From Lentibacillus sp. JNUCC-1 (lineage in GTDB: Bacteria > Bacillota > Bacilli > Bacillales > Amphibacillaceae): 64,000 nucleotides of DNA. The stretch spans positions 496,001 to 560,000 of the forward strand of contig NZ_WHOH01000003.1 in NCBI RefSeq assembly GCF_009741735.1. Reading direction: 5' to 3'. Below the pieces are notes generated by a model. It ran no database searches. It was given only the letters and a program-made list of their open reading frames with translations, and was not told where the DNA came from. Below, in pieces: positions 7,041 through 13,561 of the stretch. How positions within the stretch are numbered: the first letter of the stretch is position 1; every line of letters begins with the position of its first letter. A program made the translations under genes and the position numbers.

Positions 7041-8643
7041 GGGTGCGTCAATAATTTTGTGTAAATAACCCTGTTCTGGTAGAACGGCTAGCTGATAGGT
7101 AAATTCAGGAAAATTTCTTTTTGAGCCACAGTGACAGCTGCTTGTCCTTGACCATATTGTTGCCTCTTCTTTGCGATTTGTTATGTTGGATTCAGGGTTT
7201 CCGACCAGCGAGAGCGGAGAAAAAGATCGGTCGTGGTGCGGATGGAGCCCTTAGGGCTTTATTTTTGCCATCTCTCCATTCATGCACCACCACGACCGCG
7301 AAACATGGTCAAGGATGGCGAACTTGAGATTAAGCCTGCACCTGTTGATCTTCAAACATATGCAGTAATTCTGGCTTAGCTTGATCAAATCCCCTGTGGC
7401 AACGGATACCGAATTTTTGATTATAATCTAAGAATTGAGTAACCAGGAATCGCTCCAAGGCATCTTCGTTGGGAAATTGTTCTTTGCGTTTCACGTATCG
7501 CTTAATTTCCTTATTAAATGCTTCGATGAGATTGGTTGAGTAAATACTACGGCGAATGGAAGCAGGGAAATCATAAAACGTTAATAGCTGTTCGTTCCCA
7601 ACCACCGCGTCAATCACACGTGGATAAATCTTTTTCCATTTGTCCTGGAATGCATTCAAGGCATCCACGGCTTCGTCCCGATCCTTGGCTTGGTAGACGT
7701 TTTTAAAATCATCCAGAATGGCTGGGCGGTCTTTCACCCGCACTTTACTGGCAATGTTGCGGGCAACATGAACACAGCAGACCTGATGCTTGGCTTTTGG
7801 ATAAACACGGTGAATGGCGTCCGTCATGCCGGGTAAACCGTCCGAAATGAATAGAAGGACTTGTTCCAATCCTCTCGCTTGTAGGTGTTGGATCATTTCT
7901 TCCCAAACATGCGTCGATTCTGTTGGTGCGATGGTGAAGTCTAGGACTTCTTTCGTTCCTTCCTCGGTAATGCCGATGGCAATATAAACGGCTTCCTTTT
8001 CAACCGTTTGACGACGAATGGGAATGTGCGTTGCATCCAGATAGATGCAGACATATCGTTTCTCCAGTTTCCGTTCATGAAAAGCCTGTACATCTTCCGC
8101 AACCAGCTGCGTGAAGTTGGATACGGTTTGTCTGGAATAATGATGTCCATACATTCGCTCCATCAAATCTGCAATTTCATCGGTTGTGATGCCTTTTTCA
8201 TAAAGATGAATGACAAACTGTTCCAACGTGTCATTGGAACGCTGATACGGAGCGAGAGTTTCCGGTTGGAATTCACCATTTCGATCTCTGGGGATCGCAA
8301 GCTGAAGTTCACCATATTCTGTTTTAAAGGTGCGATCGTAGAATCCGTTCCGTGAGTTACCAGAATGGAATCCTTCGCGGGCATAGGGTTCATAATCCAG
8401 AAAAGCAGTTAGTTCATGTTTTAACAACTGATTAACAGCTGTCTCAAGATGGCGACGAAAAACCTCTTCAATGTCTTGTTTTTGGGCTAGTGCTTCGATT
8501 AAATCTGTAGTAAGATGGTTCATAGGGAAGACCTCTTTTCTGTGAATGTTGTCGCTAACTCTATTCTACAGAAAGGGGCTTCCTTTTTTAAATGAAGATC
8601 GTTTAATCGTCATTTCTATTTACACAAACTATTTTACACTCTC
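7041..8643 (-). mobile_element. IS256-family insertion sequence
   Basis: The 1603-bp element has one transposase gene on the minus strand. Its ends are imperfect inverted repeats: GGGTGCGTCAATAATTTTG at the left against GAGAGTGTAAAATAGTTTG read inward from the right, both followed by TGTAAATA. It is flanked by the 8-bp direct repeat GCTTTTAA, the size expected for IS256. Bases 7041-7329 hold no gene; they contain a possible hairpin around a TCGTGGTG repeat. Confidence 0.9.
7330..8523 (-). CDS. IS256 (mutator-type) transposase
   Basis: The 397-residue protein is full length for the family. The DDE residues are in their usual settings: Asp163 in YLDATHIP, Asp228 in ISDGLPGM and Glu334 in NLIEAFNKEIKR, with the CCVHVARN motif between the last two. 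The N-terminal part (residues 1-90) has the expected GFHSGNSRNGF and AIPRDRNGEF segments. There is no frameshift or premature stop, so the enzyme is probably active. Start codon ATG 8523 follows AGAGGTC. Confidence 0.95.
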   Translation of the reverse strand: MNHLTTDLIEALAQKQDIEEVFRRHLETAVNQLLKHELTAFLDYEPYAREGFHSGNSRNGFYDRTFKTEYGELQLAIPRDRNGEFQPETLAPYQRSNDTLEQFVIHLYEKGITTDEIADLMERMYGHHYSRQTVSNFTQLVAEDVQAFHERKLEKRYVCIYLDATHIPIRRQTVEKEAVYIAIGITEEGTKEVLDFTIAPTESTHVWEEMIQHLQARGLEQVLLFISDGLPGMTDAIHRVYPKAKHQVCCVHVARNIASKVRVKDRPAILDDFKNVYQAKDRDEAVDALNAFQDKWKKIYPRVIDAVVGNEQLLTFYDFPASIRRSIYSTNLIEAFNKEIKRYVKRKEQFPNEDALERFLVTQFLDYNQKFGIRCHRGFDQAKPELLHMFEDQQVQA

Positions 8644-8730
8644 GCTTTTAAGTTGGGCTATTAGTTTTATATTATTGATTTTGGCTGCTTATTTCACAAA
8701 GTATATGCCCGTTCCCGAAGCTAAAGATTA

Positions 8731-8800
8731 AGCAATAGAGCGCAATTCTGGAATAAGGATTGTGCCTGAATTGATCCAGATTGTTACATAGATGGGAGGA
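8731..8800. repeat. Intergenic palindromic unit, copy 6
   Basis: AGCAATAGAGCGCAATTCTGG begins at the stop codon of the disrupted gene. GCGCAAT (8740-8746) faces GATTGTGC (8758-8765) around TCTGGAATAAG. It is followed by CCAGATTGTTA and GGGAGGAG, mirroring the layout of copy 1. It is the best-formed stem of the family in this window. Confidence 0.6.
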
Positions 8801-8806
8801 GATAAA

Positions 8807-9088
8807 ATGAGTAGTCCTGAGATTTCAAACGGGAGCGTTACAAATGGTAAAGCTAACGCGTCATTAATTTTAGGAGTTATTTCAATCGTATTGGCTATAG
8901 TACCGCTAGGAGGTATGATACTTGGGATTATTGGTTTAATTATTGGTGTTATCGGATTACGAGAAGTAAAAGGTTTAAAGCAAAGGAGTAGAAAAATCGC
9001 ATTATCCGGCATTGTTTGTAGTAGTTGAGGAATTTTGCTGCCAATAATTTTGAGTGTTGTTGGATATATGGCTTATATGCCCGTTTAA
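8807..9088 (+). pseudogene. DUF4190-like membrane protein with in-frame TGA
   Basis: From ATG 8807 (GGGAGGAG upstream) the product has the DUF4190 pattern: a polar N-terminus, NASLILGVISIVLAI, a glycine-rich GGMILGIIGLIIGVIGL helix and the KGLKQRSRKIALSGIVC segment. A TGA at 9026-9028 stops it at about 74 residues. The same frame continues GILLPIILSVVGYMAYMPV to TAA at 9086-9088, which is the second membrane helix expected for the family. This is a point nonsense mutation rather than an indel. A truncated product may still be made. Confidence 0.65.
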
Positions 9089-9092
9089 GGTA

Positions 9093-9121
9093 GGGCACAG
9101 TTGTGGCATAGACCCTGTGCC
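9093..9121. terminator. Hairpin after the DUF4190-like gene
   Basis: GGCACAG (9094-9100) and CTGTGCC (9115-9121) form a perfect 7-bp stem with a 14-base loop directly after the restored stop codon. The following ATTATTT is a weak U-tract, so it may be a terminator or another hairpin of the intergenic family. Confidence 0.4.
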
Positions 9122-9184
9122 ATTATTTGATTCAGTTATGCGATAAGTCTAAAAGTGATTAAATATGCGTTTGGAGGTTAATAG

Positions 9185-9457
9185 ATGTTTAATTTTCCAG
9201 AAGTCTCGATGATTAGATTTCCTAAGTTGATTCTTCATTCAATGCTTCTAATGGTTCTCTTGACGTTAATGTCATTGTTTAGTGCAGATATAGTAGGGGG
9301 GATATTAGGCAAACCTGTTGAAGTCAGTAAAGGCTTTGTATCTTTGCTTGGATCTATTTGGCTTTTTTTTGCTTTACAAAGCAAGAAATATAAGAAGCAA
9401 AAAACTAATAATCGGATAATGTGCAATGACAAGCTATTCCTGAATAGATTCATTTAG
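9185..9457 (+). CDS. Small membrane protein, unknown
   Basis: The 90-residue product has two hydrophobic segments (about residues 14-35 and 50-64) and a basic tail (KKYKKQKTNNR). GGAGG precedes the ATG. The last 15 codons read through a sequence that resembles the palindromic unit (CTATTCCTGAATAG at 9434-9447), so the C-terminus may derive from the repeat and the original gene may have been shorter. No family was recognised. Confidence 0.55.
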   Translation: MFNFPEVSMIRFPKLILHSMLLMVLLTLMSLFSADIVGGILGKPVEVSKGFVSLLGSIWLFFALQSKKYKKQKTNNRIMCNDKLFLNRFI

Positions 9458-9508
9458 TGAAGAGGAACAATTTAAGTCGTTGAAGGGGTCGAGGGGAGGG
9501 ATATTTTC

Positions 9509-10075
9509 ATGTTAAAAAGTGTACAATTATCGGTTTTAATACTTTTTATTCTTATGGCTGGATGCAGTGGTATTTCGAAATACGATGATAAAGAAACAGC
9601 AGCGGTGGTAAAAGATCAAGAGATTACAGTAGGCGATTTACGTTTTTTGTATCCTGATGACACTGCACTGGATTATCTTGATTGGGCAATAGAAGTAGAA
9701 TTGGTAAAACAAGAAGTGAAGGAAATGGGACTTGATATTTCTAACAACTTACCTGACGAAAAAACCTTTGCTGAATTTGAAGCGCTCCCACCTGAAAATA
9801 CAAAGGAGGCAAACGAAAAACAGATTCGTGAGTATGCAGAAGCTCAAGCCAAAAAATTAGATATGACACCAGAAGAATTTCATAGAGAATATGTCAAAAG
9901 ACTTTTTGAGCAAAGTGCTTATATCAATACTTATCTCCAGGAGAAATTAGATGATGCAGAAGCGGATATTAATGATGTAAATTGGATAGACGAACATGTG
10001 GAAGAATATGATGACTTAATGAAAAAACTTATGGATGAGATTGAGGATGAAATTGACGTTTTAATTGATTATTAA
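9509..10075 (+). CDS. Putative SurA-N/PrsA-like lipoprotein
   Basis: The 188-residue protein has a lipoprotein signal peptide with lipobox MAGC (Cys about residue 19). The mature part starts AAVVKDQEITVGDLRFLY and then a helix with WAIEVELVKQEVKEMG, a pattern typical of the N-terminal chaperone domain of SurA/PrsA-type proteins. A second helical segment with MTPEEFHREYVKRLFEQ and a very acidic C-terminus follow. No isomerase (parvulin) domain is present. RBS GAGGGGAGGG is strong. Function beyond surface attachment is not known. Confidence 0.65.
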   Translation: MLKSVQLSVLILFILMAGCSGISKYDDKETAAVVKDQEITVGDLRFLYPDDTALDYLDWAIEVELVKQEVKEMGLDISNNLPDEKTFAEFEALPPENTKEANEKQIREYAEAQAKKLDMTPEEFHREYVKRLFEQSAYINTYLQEKLDDAEADINDVNWIDEHVEEYDDLMKKLMDEIEDEIDVLIDY

Positions 10076-10082
10076 TTTTTAA

Positions 10083-10120
10083 GAATCGGGGGCATTTGAA
10101 GAGGAGAACAGATCTGCCAC
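10083..10120. repeat. Intergenic palindromic unit, copy 7 (degenerate)
   Basis: AATCGGGGGCATTTGAAG aligns with the CAATCGGGCGCATTTCTTG start of the other copies, and GGCA (10090-10093) faces TGCC (10115-10118). It starts eight bases after a stop codon, as in the other copies. Confidence 0.4.
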
Positions 10121-10143
10121 AGTAATTCAAAGGTGAATTCTTA

Positions 10144-10302
10144 TTGTCGAAACTTGTTGTAACCGCTATCATAATTGGCCTAATTATACTTAGTCAATAT
10201 GGTGTGATTAACAATACAGTTAATGCAATACTTATGGTGATAGCCCTTGTTGCTTTCTTTGTTACGGACAGCAATTTGAGGAAAAACAGTCAGCACTATT
10301 AA
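10144..10302 (+). CDS. 52-residue membrane protein, unknown
   Basis: A TTG at 10144, about seven bases after AAAGGTG, opens a 52-codon frame reading SKLVVTAIIIGLIILSQYG and then NAILMVIALVAFFVTDSN before a polar end. Two membrane helices are likely. The size and form match the neighbouring genes, and the frame ends six bases before the next one. It is too short for most gene callers. No family was recognised. Confidence 0.55.
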   Translation: MSKLVVTAIIIGLIILSQYGVINNTVNAILMVIALVAFFVTDSNLRKNSQHY

Positions 10303-10356
10303 AGTTAAATGGGAAAGGCAGCTCGCATAAACCATCAAAAATGGGGAGATGGAATA

Positions 10357-10506
10357 ATGACTTTTATAGCTCTTACGGGGGTTCTGCTGTTAGGAATCAT
10401 CCTTTTAGCTGCTGGATTCTTTACGAAAAAGAGTTGGCTTAAGTTAGTATCACTGATCCCATTAGCGATTTCGCACTGGCAGATTGTTATTTTGTTTTCT
10501 TTGTAG
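10357..10506 (+). CDS. 49-residue membrane protein, unknown
   Basis: ATG 10357 follows GGGGAGATGG and gives a 49-residue protein with one strong helix (FIALTGVLLLGIILLAAGFF), a basic turn (TKKSWLK) and a second hydrophobic segment. An in-frame upstream ATG (10309) would add a polar leader but has no ribosome binding site. It is the last gene before the composite repeat element. Confidence 0.55.
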   Translation: MTFIALTGVLLLGIILLAAGFFTKKSWLKLVSLIPLAISHWQIVILFSL

Positions 10507-10565
10507 ATATTCACCTTCAAAGAGAAGCATTATCTTTACTACAACTTGTAATGCATAGTCGACAC

Positions 10566-11358
10566 AAACTGCGAACTAATGAATATTTGACTCATACTCA
10601 AGATGAGAGAACCGTGATTTGCGCTCCGGGAAGTCGCTTTCCGCGGGCACGGCCTCAGCCTCCTCGCTCGCAAAGACCGCTCGCTGTGGGGTCTTCGGAC
10701 TCGTGCTGTTCCCGCAGTCAACCATGTATCGCGAAAAGCGCTATACACCACAAGGGGATGAAAATAGATGTAGGGTGGCGATACTAGTGCTACGGCTGGA
10801 TGAGGAAGGTCGATACTCCTTGGTGCCTTAGAGCCCTACCCGCAGTCTGACTCCTTCGACCACGGCGCATCACTTATTGTTGCTCCCATTCGGGAAGCAC
10901 TCATGGTAGATTAACCCTATTCTGGTTGTTGCGCCAGCCTTAATAAATAACGGATGCCGTATGTCTTAGGAAGGAGATCAAGAACACATTATCTTACTAA
11001 CCTAAATGCACCAATACAGCGACGCTCTCATCTTAGTTTTTTTAAAAAACATGAGCTGCGTCTACTTAAATATTGTCTTTTTGCGATTCTTAAGAGATTT
11101 AATTTTCATGGTAGGAGTCGACTTCCCTCCGCTCCAATCACTCTATTTAATTTAGTGGCTTGGACGGTTCTACTCGCATATGAGTTAGAGAATAACCCCT
11201 CACACCCAGCTCGGGGAAAACACGGAGACTCCCGTGGGAGCAAAAGCCTAGATGAGACCCCACAGCGCGCAGCGCGAGGAGGCTCATCAGCGCCCACTGG
11301 ACGCGGAGTGTTTTCCCCGAGCGGTTGCCAGTGGCAGCCATAAGTTAGTTCGCAGTTT
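10566..11358. repeat. Composite repeat element, copy 1 (14-bp terminal inverted repeats)
   Basis: This gene-free 793-bp interval is bounded by a perfect 14-bp inverted repeat, AAACTGCGAACTAA (10566-10579) and TTAGTTCGCAGTTT (11345-11358). Inside, in order, are: repeat A on the minus strand (10631-10720, CCGCGGGCACGGCCTC to GTGCTGTTCCCGC), about 390 unexplained bases, repeat C (about 11112-11172, GTCGACTTCCCTCC to CTTGGACGG), and repeat B on the plus strand (11208-11324). Repeat B closes on the long stem CTCGGGGAAAACAC / GTTTTCCCCGAG. The same order recurs at 59478-62117 and, reversed, at 25841-26537. Several apparent reading frames here are GC-rich artefacts. Confidence 0.75.
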
Positions 11359-11426
11359 ACTTATACTCCGCCTTTAAACAATCTATATGAAAATAGCTTA
11401 AAATAAACAGAGAGGTGAATTTTATT

Positions 11427-11615
11427 ATGAAATACCTGCTGTATGGCACAGTCGGTCTCGTCGTCATCATCATTGTTTTAAACCTTCTAATGTACGATGC
11501 GTTTTATGTGATTACAAACACTATTGAATGGCTGATTCAGTACGTTTTGCCTTGGATAGCATTATATTGGTTTGTTCAGTTTGTGAATCATTACAAGAAT
11601 AGGACAGGGAAGTAG
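11427..11615 (+). CDS. Small membrane protein, unknown
   Basis: ATG 11427 lies eight bases after GAGAGGTG and yields 62 residues; the GTG at 11415 is part of that binding site. A long hydrophobic helix (about residues 3-22) is followed by an amphipathic stretch (TNTIEWLIQYVLPWIALYWF) and a basic tail (HYKNRTGK). No family was recognised. Confidence 0.6.
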   Translation: MKYLLYGTVGLVVIIIVLNLLMYDAFYVITNTIEWLIQYVLPWIALYWFVQFVNHYKNRTGK

Positions 11616-11656
11616 CGGTATAAACTTATCCTGCGAAGAGGGGGAGGGGGACCTTT

Positions 11657-11821
11657 GTGCGCTCTATTAAGCTCATGTTGTTAGGTATTGCGTTCATGCT
11701 GATTTCGATATACATTCCGCACGAACCTGGATTTAGAACAGCCGGATTTGAACTTTATGTTTTGGTCTTTGGATCTGTGCTTACGTTAATTGGTTTTTTT
11801 GCGAAAGAGAAGAAACGGTAA
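11657..11821 (+). CDS. 54-residue membrane protein, unknown
   Basis: A GTG at 11657, behind GGGGGAGGGGG, opens a 54-codon frame: RSIKLMLLGIAFMLISIYI, the loop PHEPGFRTAG, a second helix (LYVLVFGSVLTLIGFFA) and a KEKKR tail. The very strong binding site and two clear helices make this a real gene despite its size. The 170 bases after it hold a 40-codon open stretch (ending AQLFYIIDLVNKISKNQR at 11985) without a usable start, probably a remnant. Confidence 0.65.
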   Translation: MRSIKLMLLGIAFMLISIYIPHEPGFRTAGFELYVLVFGSVLTLIGFFAKEKKR

Positions 11822-12004
11822 AATTGATAACCCACCCCGAAATAAACTCGTAGGAATACGCCTTTAGTCATTATTATTTTGTTTCAAACTTAGGTACATT
11901 TTTAGTGTTATTAGCAGCATTTATAATCGCCCAGCTTTTCTACATCATTGATTTAGTTAATAAAATAAGTAAAAATCAAAGGTGAGCCAAAGGGGAGGAT
12001 GCTA

Positions 12005-12469
12005 TTGAAGAAGATCGGGAAATTTTTCACGCACAGACAAACCTTCTGGATATTCGCTTTAACAGTGTTAAATTTGTGCTATGTATCGATTGAGATTTAC
12101 AAGTCAAAATTCACGCAGCCGTTAATAGGCAAATCTCACATAACTGAAGCGGAGTTTTCCAAGTTTGAAACGTTGTCCAACTATGCATACTACTTTGAAT
12201 CTGCTTTTCTGATCGTATCCATCGTTTGGACGTTGCTCATGTGCTCGAAAAAGTATCAGCTTTCATTTAAGAGTGGAATGATCGCTCAGTTTACCTTGCT
12301 GTTCGTTTGGTATGTTGTTAACAGCATATTGAGTGTGCTTTTTAAAGCGCCAATCGGAAACTTAACACAGCTCCTGTGGCTTCCTATAGTATTTGCTGTT
12401 GTAGGAGTGGTTTATTTCGTCTTATCCAATTTGATTTCTAAATTGAGACGTAACGATGCAATGCTGTAA
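12005..12469 (+). CDS. Four-helix membrane protein, unknown
   Basis: TTG 12005 is six bases after GGGGAGG (11992-11998) and is preferred over the ATG at 11999, which abuts that site. The product of about 154 residues has a basic N-terminus (KKIGKFFTHRQ), four hydrophobic segments and a basic end (SKLRRNDAML). The fold resembles generic Bacillus four-helix membrane proteins. No function can be assigned. Confidence 0.65.
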   Translation: MKKIGKFFTHRQTFWIFALTVLNLCYVSIEIYKSKFTQPLIGKSHITEAEFSKFETLSNYAYYFESAFLIVSIVWTLLMCSKKYQLSFKSGMIAQFTLLFVWYVVNSILSVLFKAPIGNLTQLLWLPIVFAVVGVVYFVLSNLISKLRRNDAML

Positions 12470-12570
12470 TGGTGATTGTTACTTTTAAACTACATAAAAG
12501 CCCAAAACAATTTCAACTTCTCAACAGGCTACTTCAAAGATTCTTAGTTTAGAAAAATCAGTCATGCTTA

Positions 12571-12579
12571 TGATATAAT
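12571..12579 (+). promoter_or_regulatory. Extended -10 promoter for the HEPN/MNT module
   Basis: TGATATAAT (12571-12579) is an extended -10 element about 115 bases ahead of the HEPN gene. No good -35 hexamer lies 17 bases upstream, as is common for extended -10 promoters. Confidence 0.45.
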
Positions 12580-12609
12580 AGAGAAAGAATATTTGAACGG
12601 AGAGATGAT

Positions 12610-12679
12610 ATGCATTGGCAAGAAGTAAACGTTTCCGAATGAATGGGTCGTTTTAGACGTGGTCAAAGCATACATCTAG
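12610..12679 (+). pseudogene. Broken small ORF upstream of HEPN/MNT
   Basis: ATG 12610 starts MHWQEVNVSE and then hits TGA. Skipping four bases (TGAA at 12640-12643) continues the frame as WVVLDVVKAYI to TAG at 12677-12679. The joined sequence resembles the start of short proteins (EEWVVLD-type) that often sit next to HEPN/MNT genes in Firmicutes. It looks like a decayed first gene of the module. Confidence 0.4.
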
Positions 12680-12694
12680 AATAGGGTGACTAAC

Positions 12695-13090
12695 ATGGAG
12701 AATGATAAGGTGAACTATTGGTTAGATATGGGTGAATATGACCTGAATACGGCCAAGGCTATGCTTGATACCAAGAGATATTTGTATGTGGGATTCATGT
12801 GTCATCAAGTGATTGAAAAGATGTTAAAGGGCTCTTATGTTTCACAGAAGGAAGAAGTTCCACCTTACACGCACAATCTGGCATATTTAGCTGAGCTCAC
12901 AGGGTTAACTGAAGAGTTTACTGAAGATCAACGTGCCTTCATAAGAGAGTTGCGTCCATTGAACATTGAGACGCGGTATCCAGAGAATAAAGAGAGAATT
13001 ATGCAAGCCCTGGATAACGAAAAATGCTTGGAGATTTATTCAAAGACAAAGGAGTTGTCTGAATGGATACAAAAGAGGTTGAGAAGTTAG
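12695..13090 (+). CDS. HEPN domain protein (HepT-like toxin candidate)
   Basis: The 131-residue helical protein fits the HEPN family: WLDMGEYDLNTAKAML near the N-terminus, a central FMCHQVIEKMLKG helix, PPYTHNLAYL, and the RELRPLNIETRYP motif (about residue 90) in which the Arg-to-polar spacing marks the RNase site of many HEPN proteins. With the overlapping nucleotidyltransferase it forms a HEPN/MNT toxin-antitoxin pair, in which MNT modifies or restrains the HEPN RNase. Start ATG 12695 follows GGGTG. The gene overlaps the next by 28 bases in another frame, implying coupled translation. Confidence 0.8.
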   Translation: MENDKVNYWLDMGEYDLNTAKAMLDTKRYLYVGFMCHQVIEKMLKGSYVSQKEEVPPYTHNLAYLAELTGLTEEFTEDQRAFIRELRPLNIETRYPENKERIMQALDNEKCLEIYSKTKELSEWIQKRLRS

Positions 13091-13386
13091 TTGAACAATA
13101 TGCAGAGCAGGTCATTCAAGAATTTCCGGCAGAGTTAATTGTCTTATTTGGATCATATGCTAAAGGTTCTGCTCATAAACACAGTGATATTGATGTCGCT
13201 GTTGTGGTAAAACACATTGAAGGGGACTATCTTCAATCCATAACCCGACTTTTTCGTATTGGGGAGGATGTTCATGTCCTGATTGAACCCGTTCTAGTTG
13301 GAAAAGATGAATACAGAGGGGGCTTTTTGGAAGAAATTATAAAAACAGGCAAAGTGATCTATCGACGAGATCGTGCTTCTGCATAG
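13063..13386 (+). CDS. MNT-type nucleotidyltransferase (antitoxin candidate)
   Basis: The 107-residue protein is a minimal nucleotidyltransferase with the signature GS-x10-DxD: Gly30-Ser31 and Asp42/Asp44 in LFGSYAKGSAHKHSDIDVAV. The third acidic residue lies in HVLIEPVLV. In MntA/HepT systems this enzyme adds nucleotides to the HEPN toxin. Its start lies inside the HEPN gene. It is followed by a 21-bp-phased repeat and a bidirectional terminator. Confidence 0.85.
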   Translation: MDTKEVEKLVEQYAEQVIQEFPAELIVLFGSYAKGSAHKHSDIDVAVVVKHIEGDYLQSITRLFRIGEDVHVLIEPVLVGKDEYRGGFLEEIIKTGKVIYRRDRASA

Positions 13387-13404
13387 TTTGAAGTCCTTAC
13401 AAGA

Positions 13405-13502
13405 TTATATCGGAAATTCTTAGCTGGATATCGGAAATTCAGAAGGATATATCGGCGAAAATTGGTCGTATATCGGAAATTTGGGAGCATATATCGGAGA
13501 TT
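13405..13502. repeat. Five TATCGG motifs at exact 21-bp spacing
   Basis: TATCGG occurs at 13408, 13429, 13450, 13471 and 13492, always 21 bp apart, usually as TATATCGGAAATT with unrelated bases between. The third unit reads TATCGGCG. The same array of five is found at 26351-26448 and, reversed, at 30685-30779. Confidence 0.85.
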
Positions 13503-13517
13503 TCCAGTTTTCCACCC

Positions 13518-13552
13518 ACAAAAAGAGGTGCAACATCCGCACCTCTTTTTAA
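13518..13552. terminator. Bidirectional terminator between MNT and pflA
   Basis: AAAAAGAGGTGC and GCACCTCTTTTT form a 12-bp stem around AACATCC, with A- and T-runs on both sides, between two convergent genes. Confidence 0.85.
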
Positions 13553-13561
13553 AATGCACAT

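Larger units (their letters stand above)
6857..8731 (+). pseudogene. Small membrane protein split by an IS256-family element
   Basis: The frame starts at ATG 6857 behind GGGGGGAGG and runs to 7040, where the insertion begins; it resumes at 8652 and ends at TAA 8729-8731. Removing the insertion and one copy of the 8-bp duplication GCTTTTAA (7033-7040 and 8644-8651) rejoins LNFMGLL to SWAISFILLI. The product would be about 87 residues with three membrane segments, a basic IIKKRKKAG motif and the tail YMPVPEAKD. It is a paralogue of the gene at 5639. The clean duplication indicates a recent insertion. Confidence 0.85.

Noticed and set aside
9026..9028. Selenocysteine codon in the DUF4190-like gene
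   Set aside because: No selenocysteine insertion element follows, and the family has no catalytic Cys or Sec at this place.
5553..10120. Integron cassette array with attC sites
   Set aside because: No integrase gene and no clear core site were seen, and the palindromes are much shorter than attC. The cassette idea is kept only as an analogy.
10551..11343. Several GC-rich reading frames of 60-129 codons on both strands
   Set aside because: They lie inside the composite repeat, recur as pieces in other copies with frameshifts, and lack ribosome binding sites.
13405..13502. CRISPR array
   Set aside because: The conserved part is about 13 bp and the variable part about 8 bp, far below CRISPR repeat and spacer sizes, and no cas gene is present.
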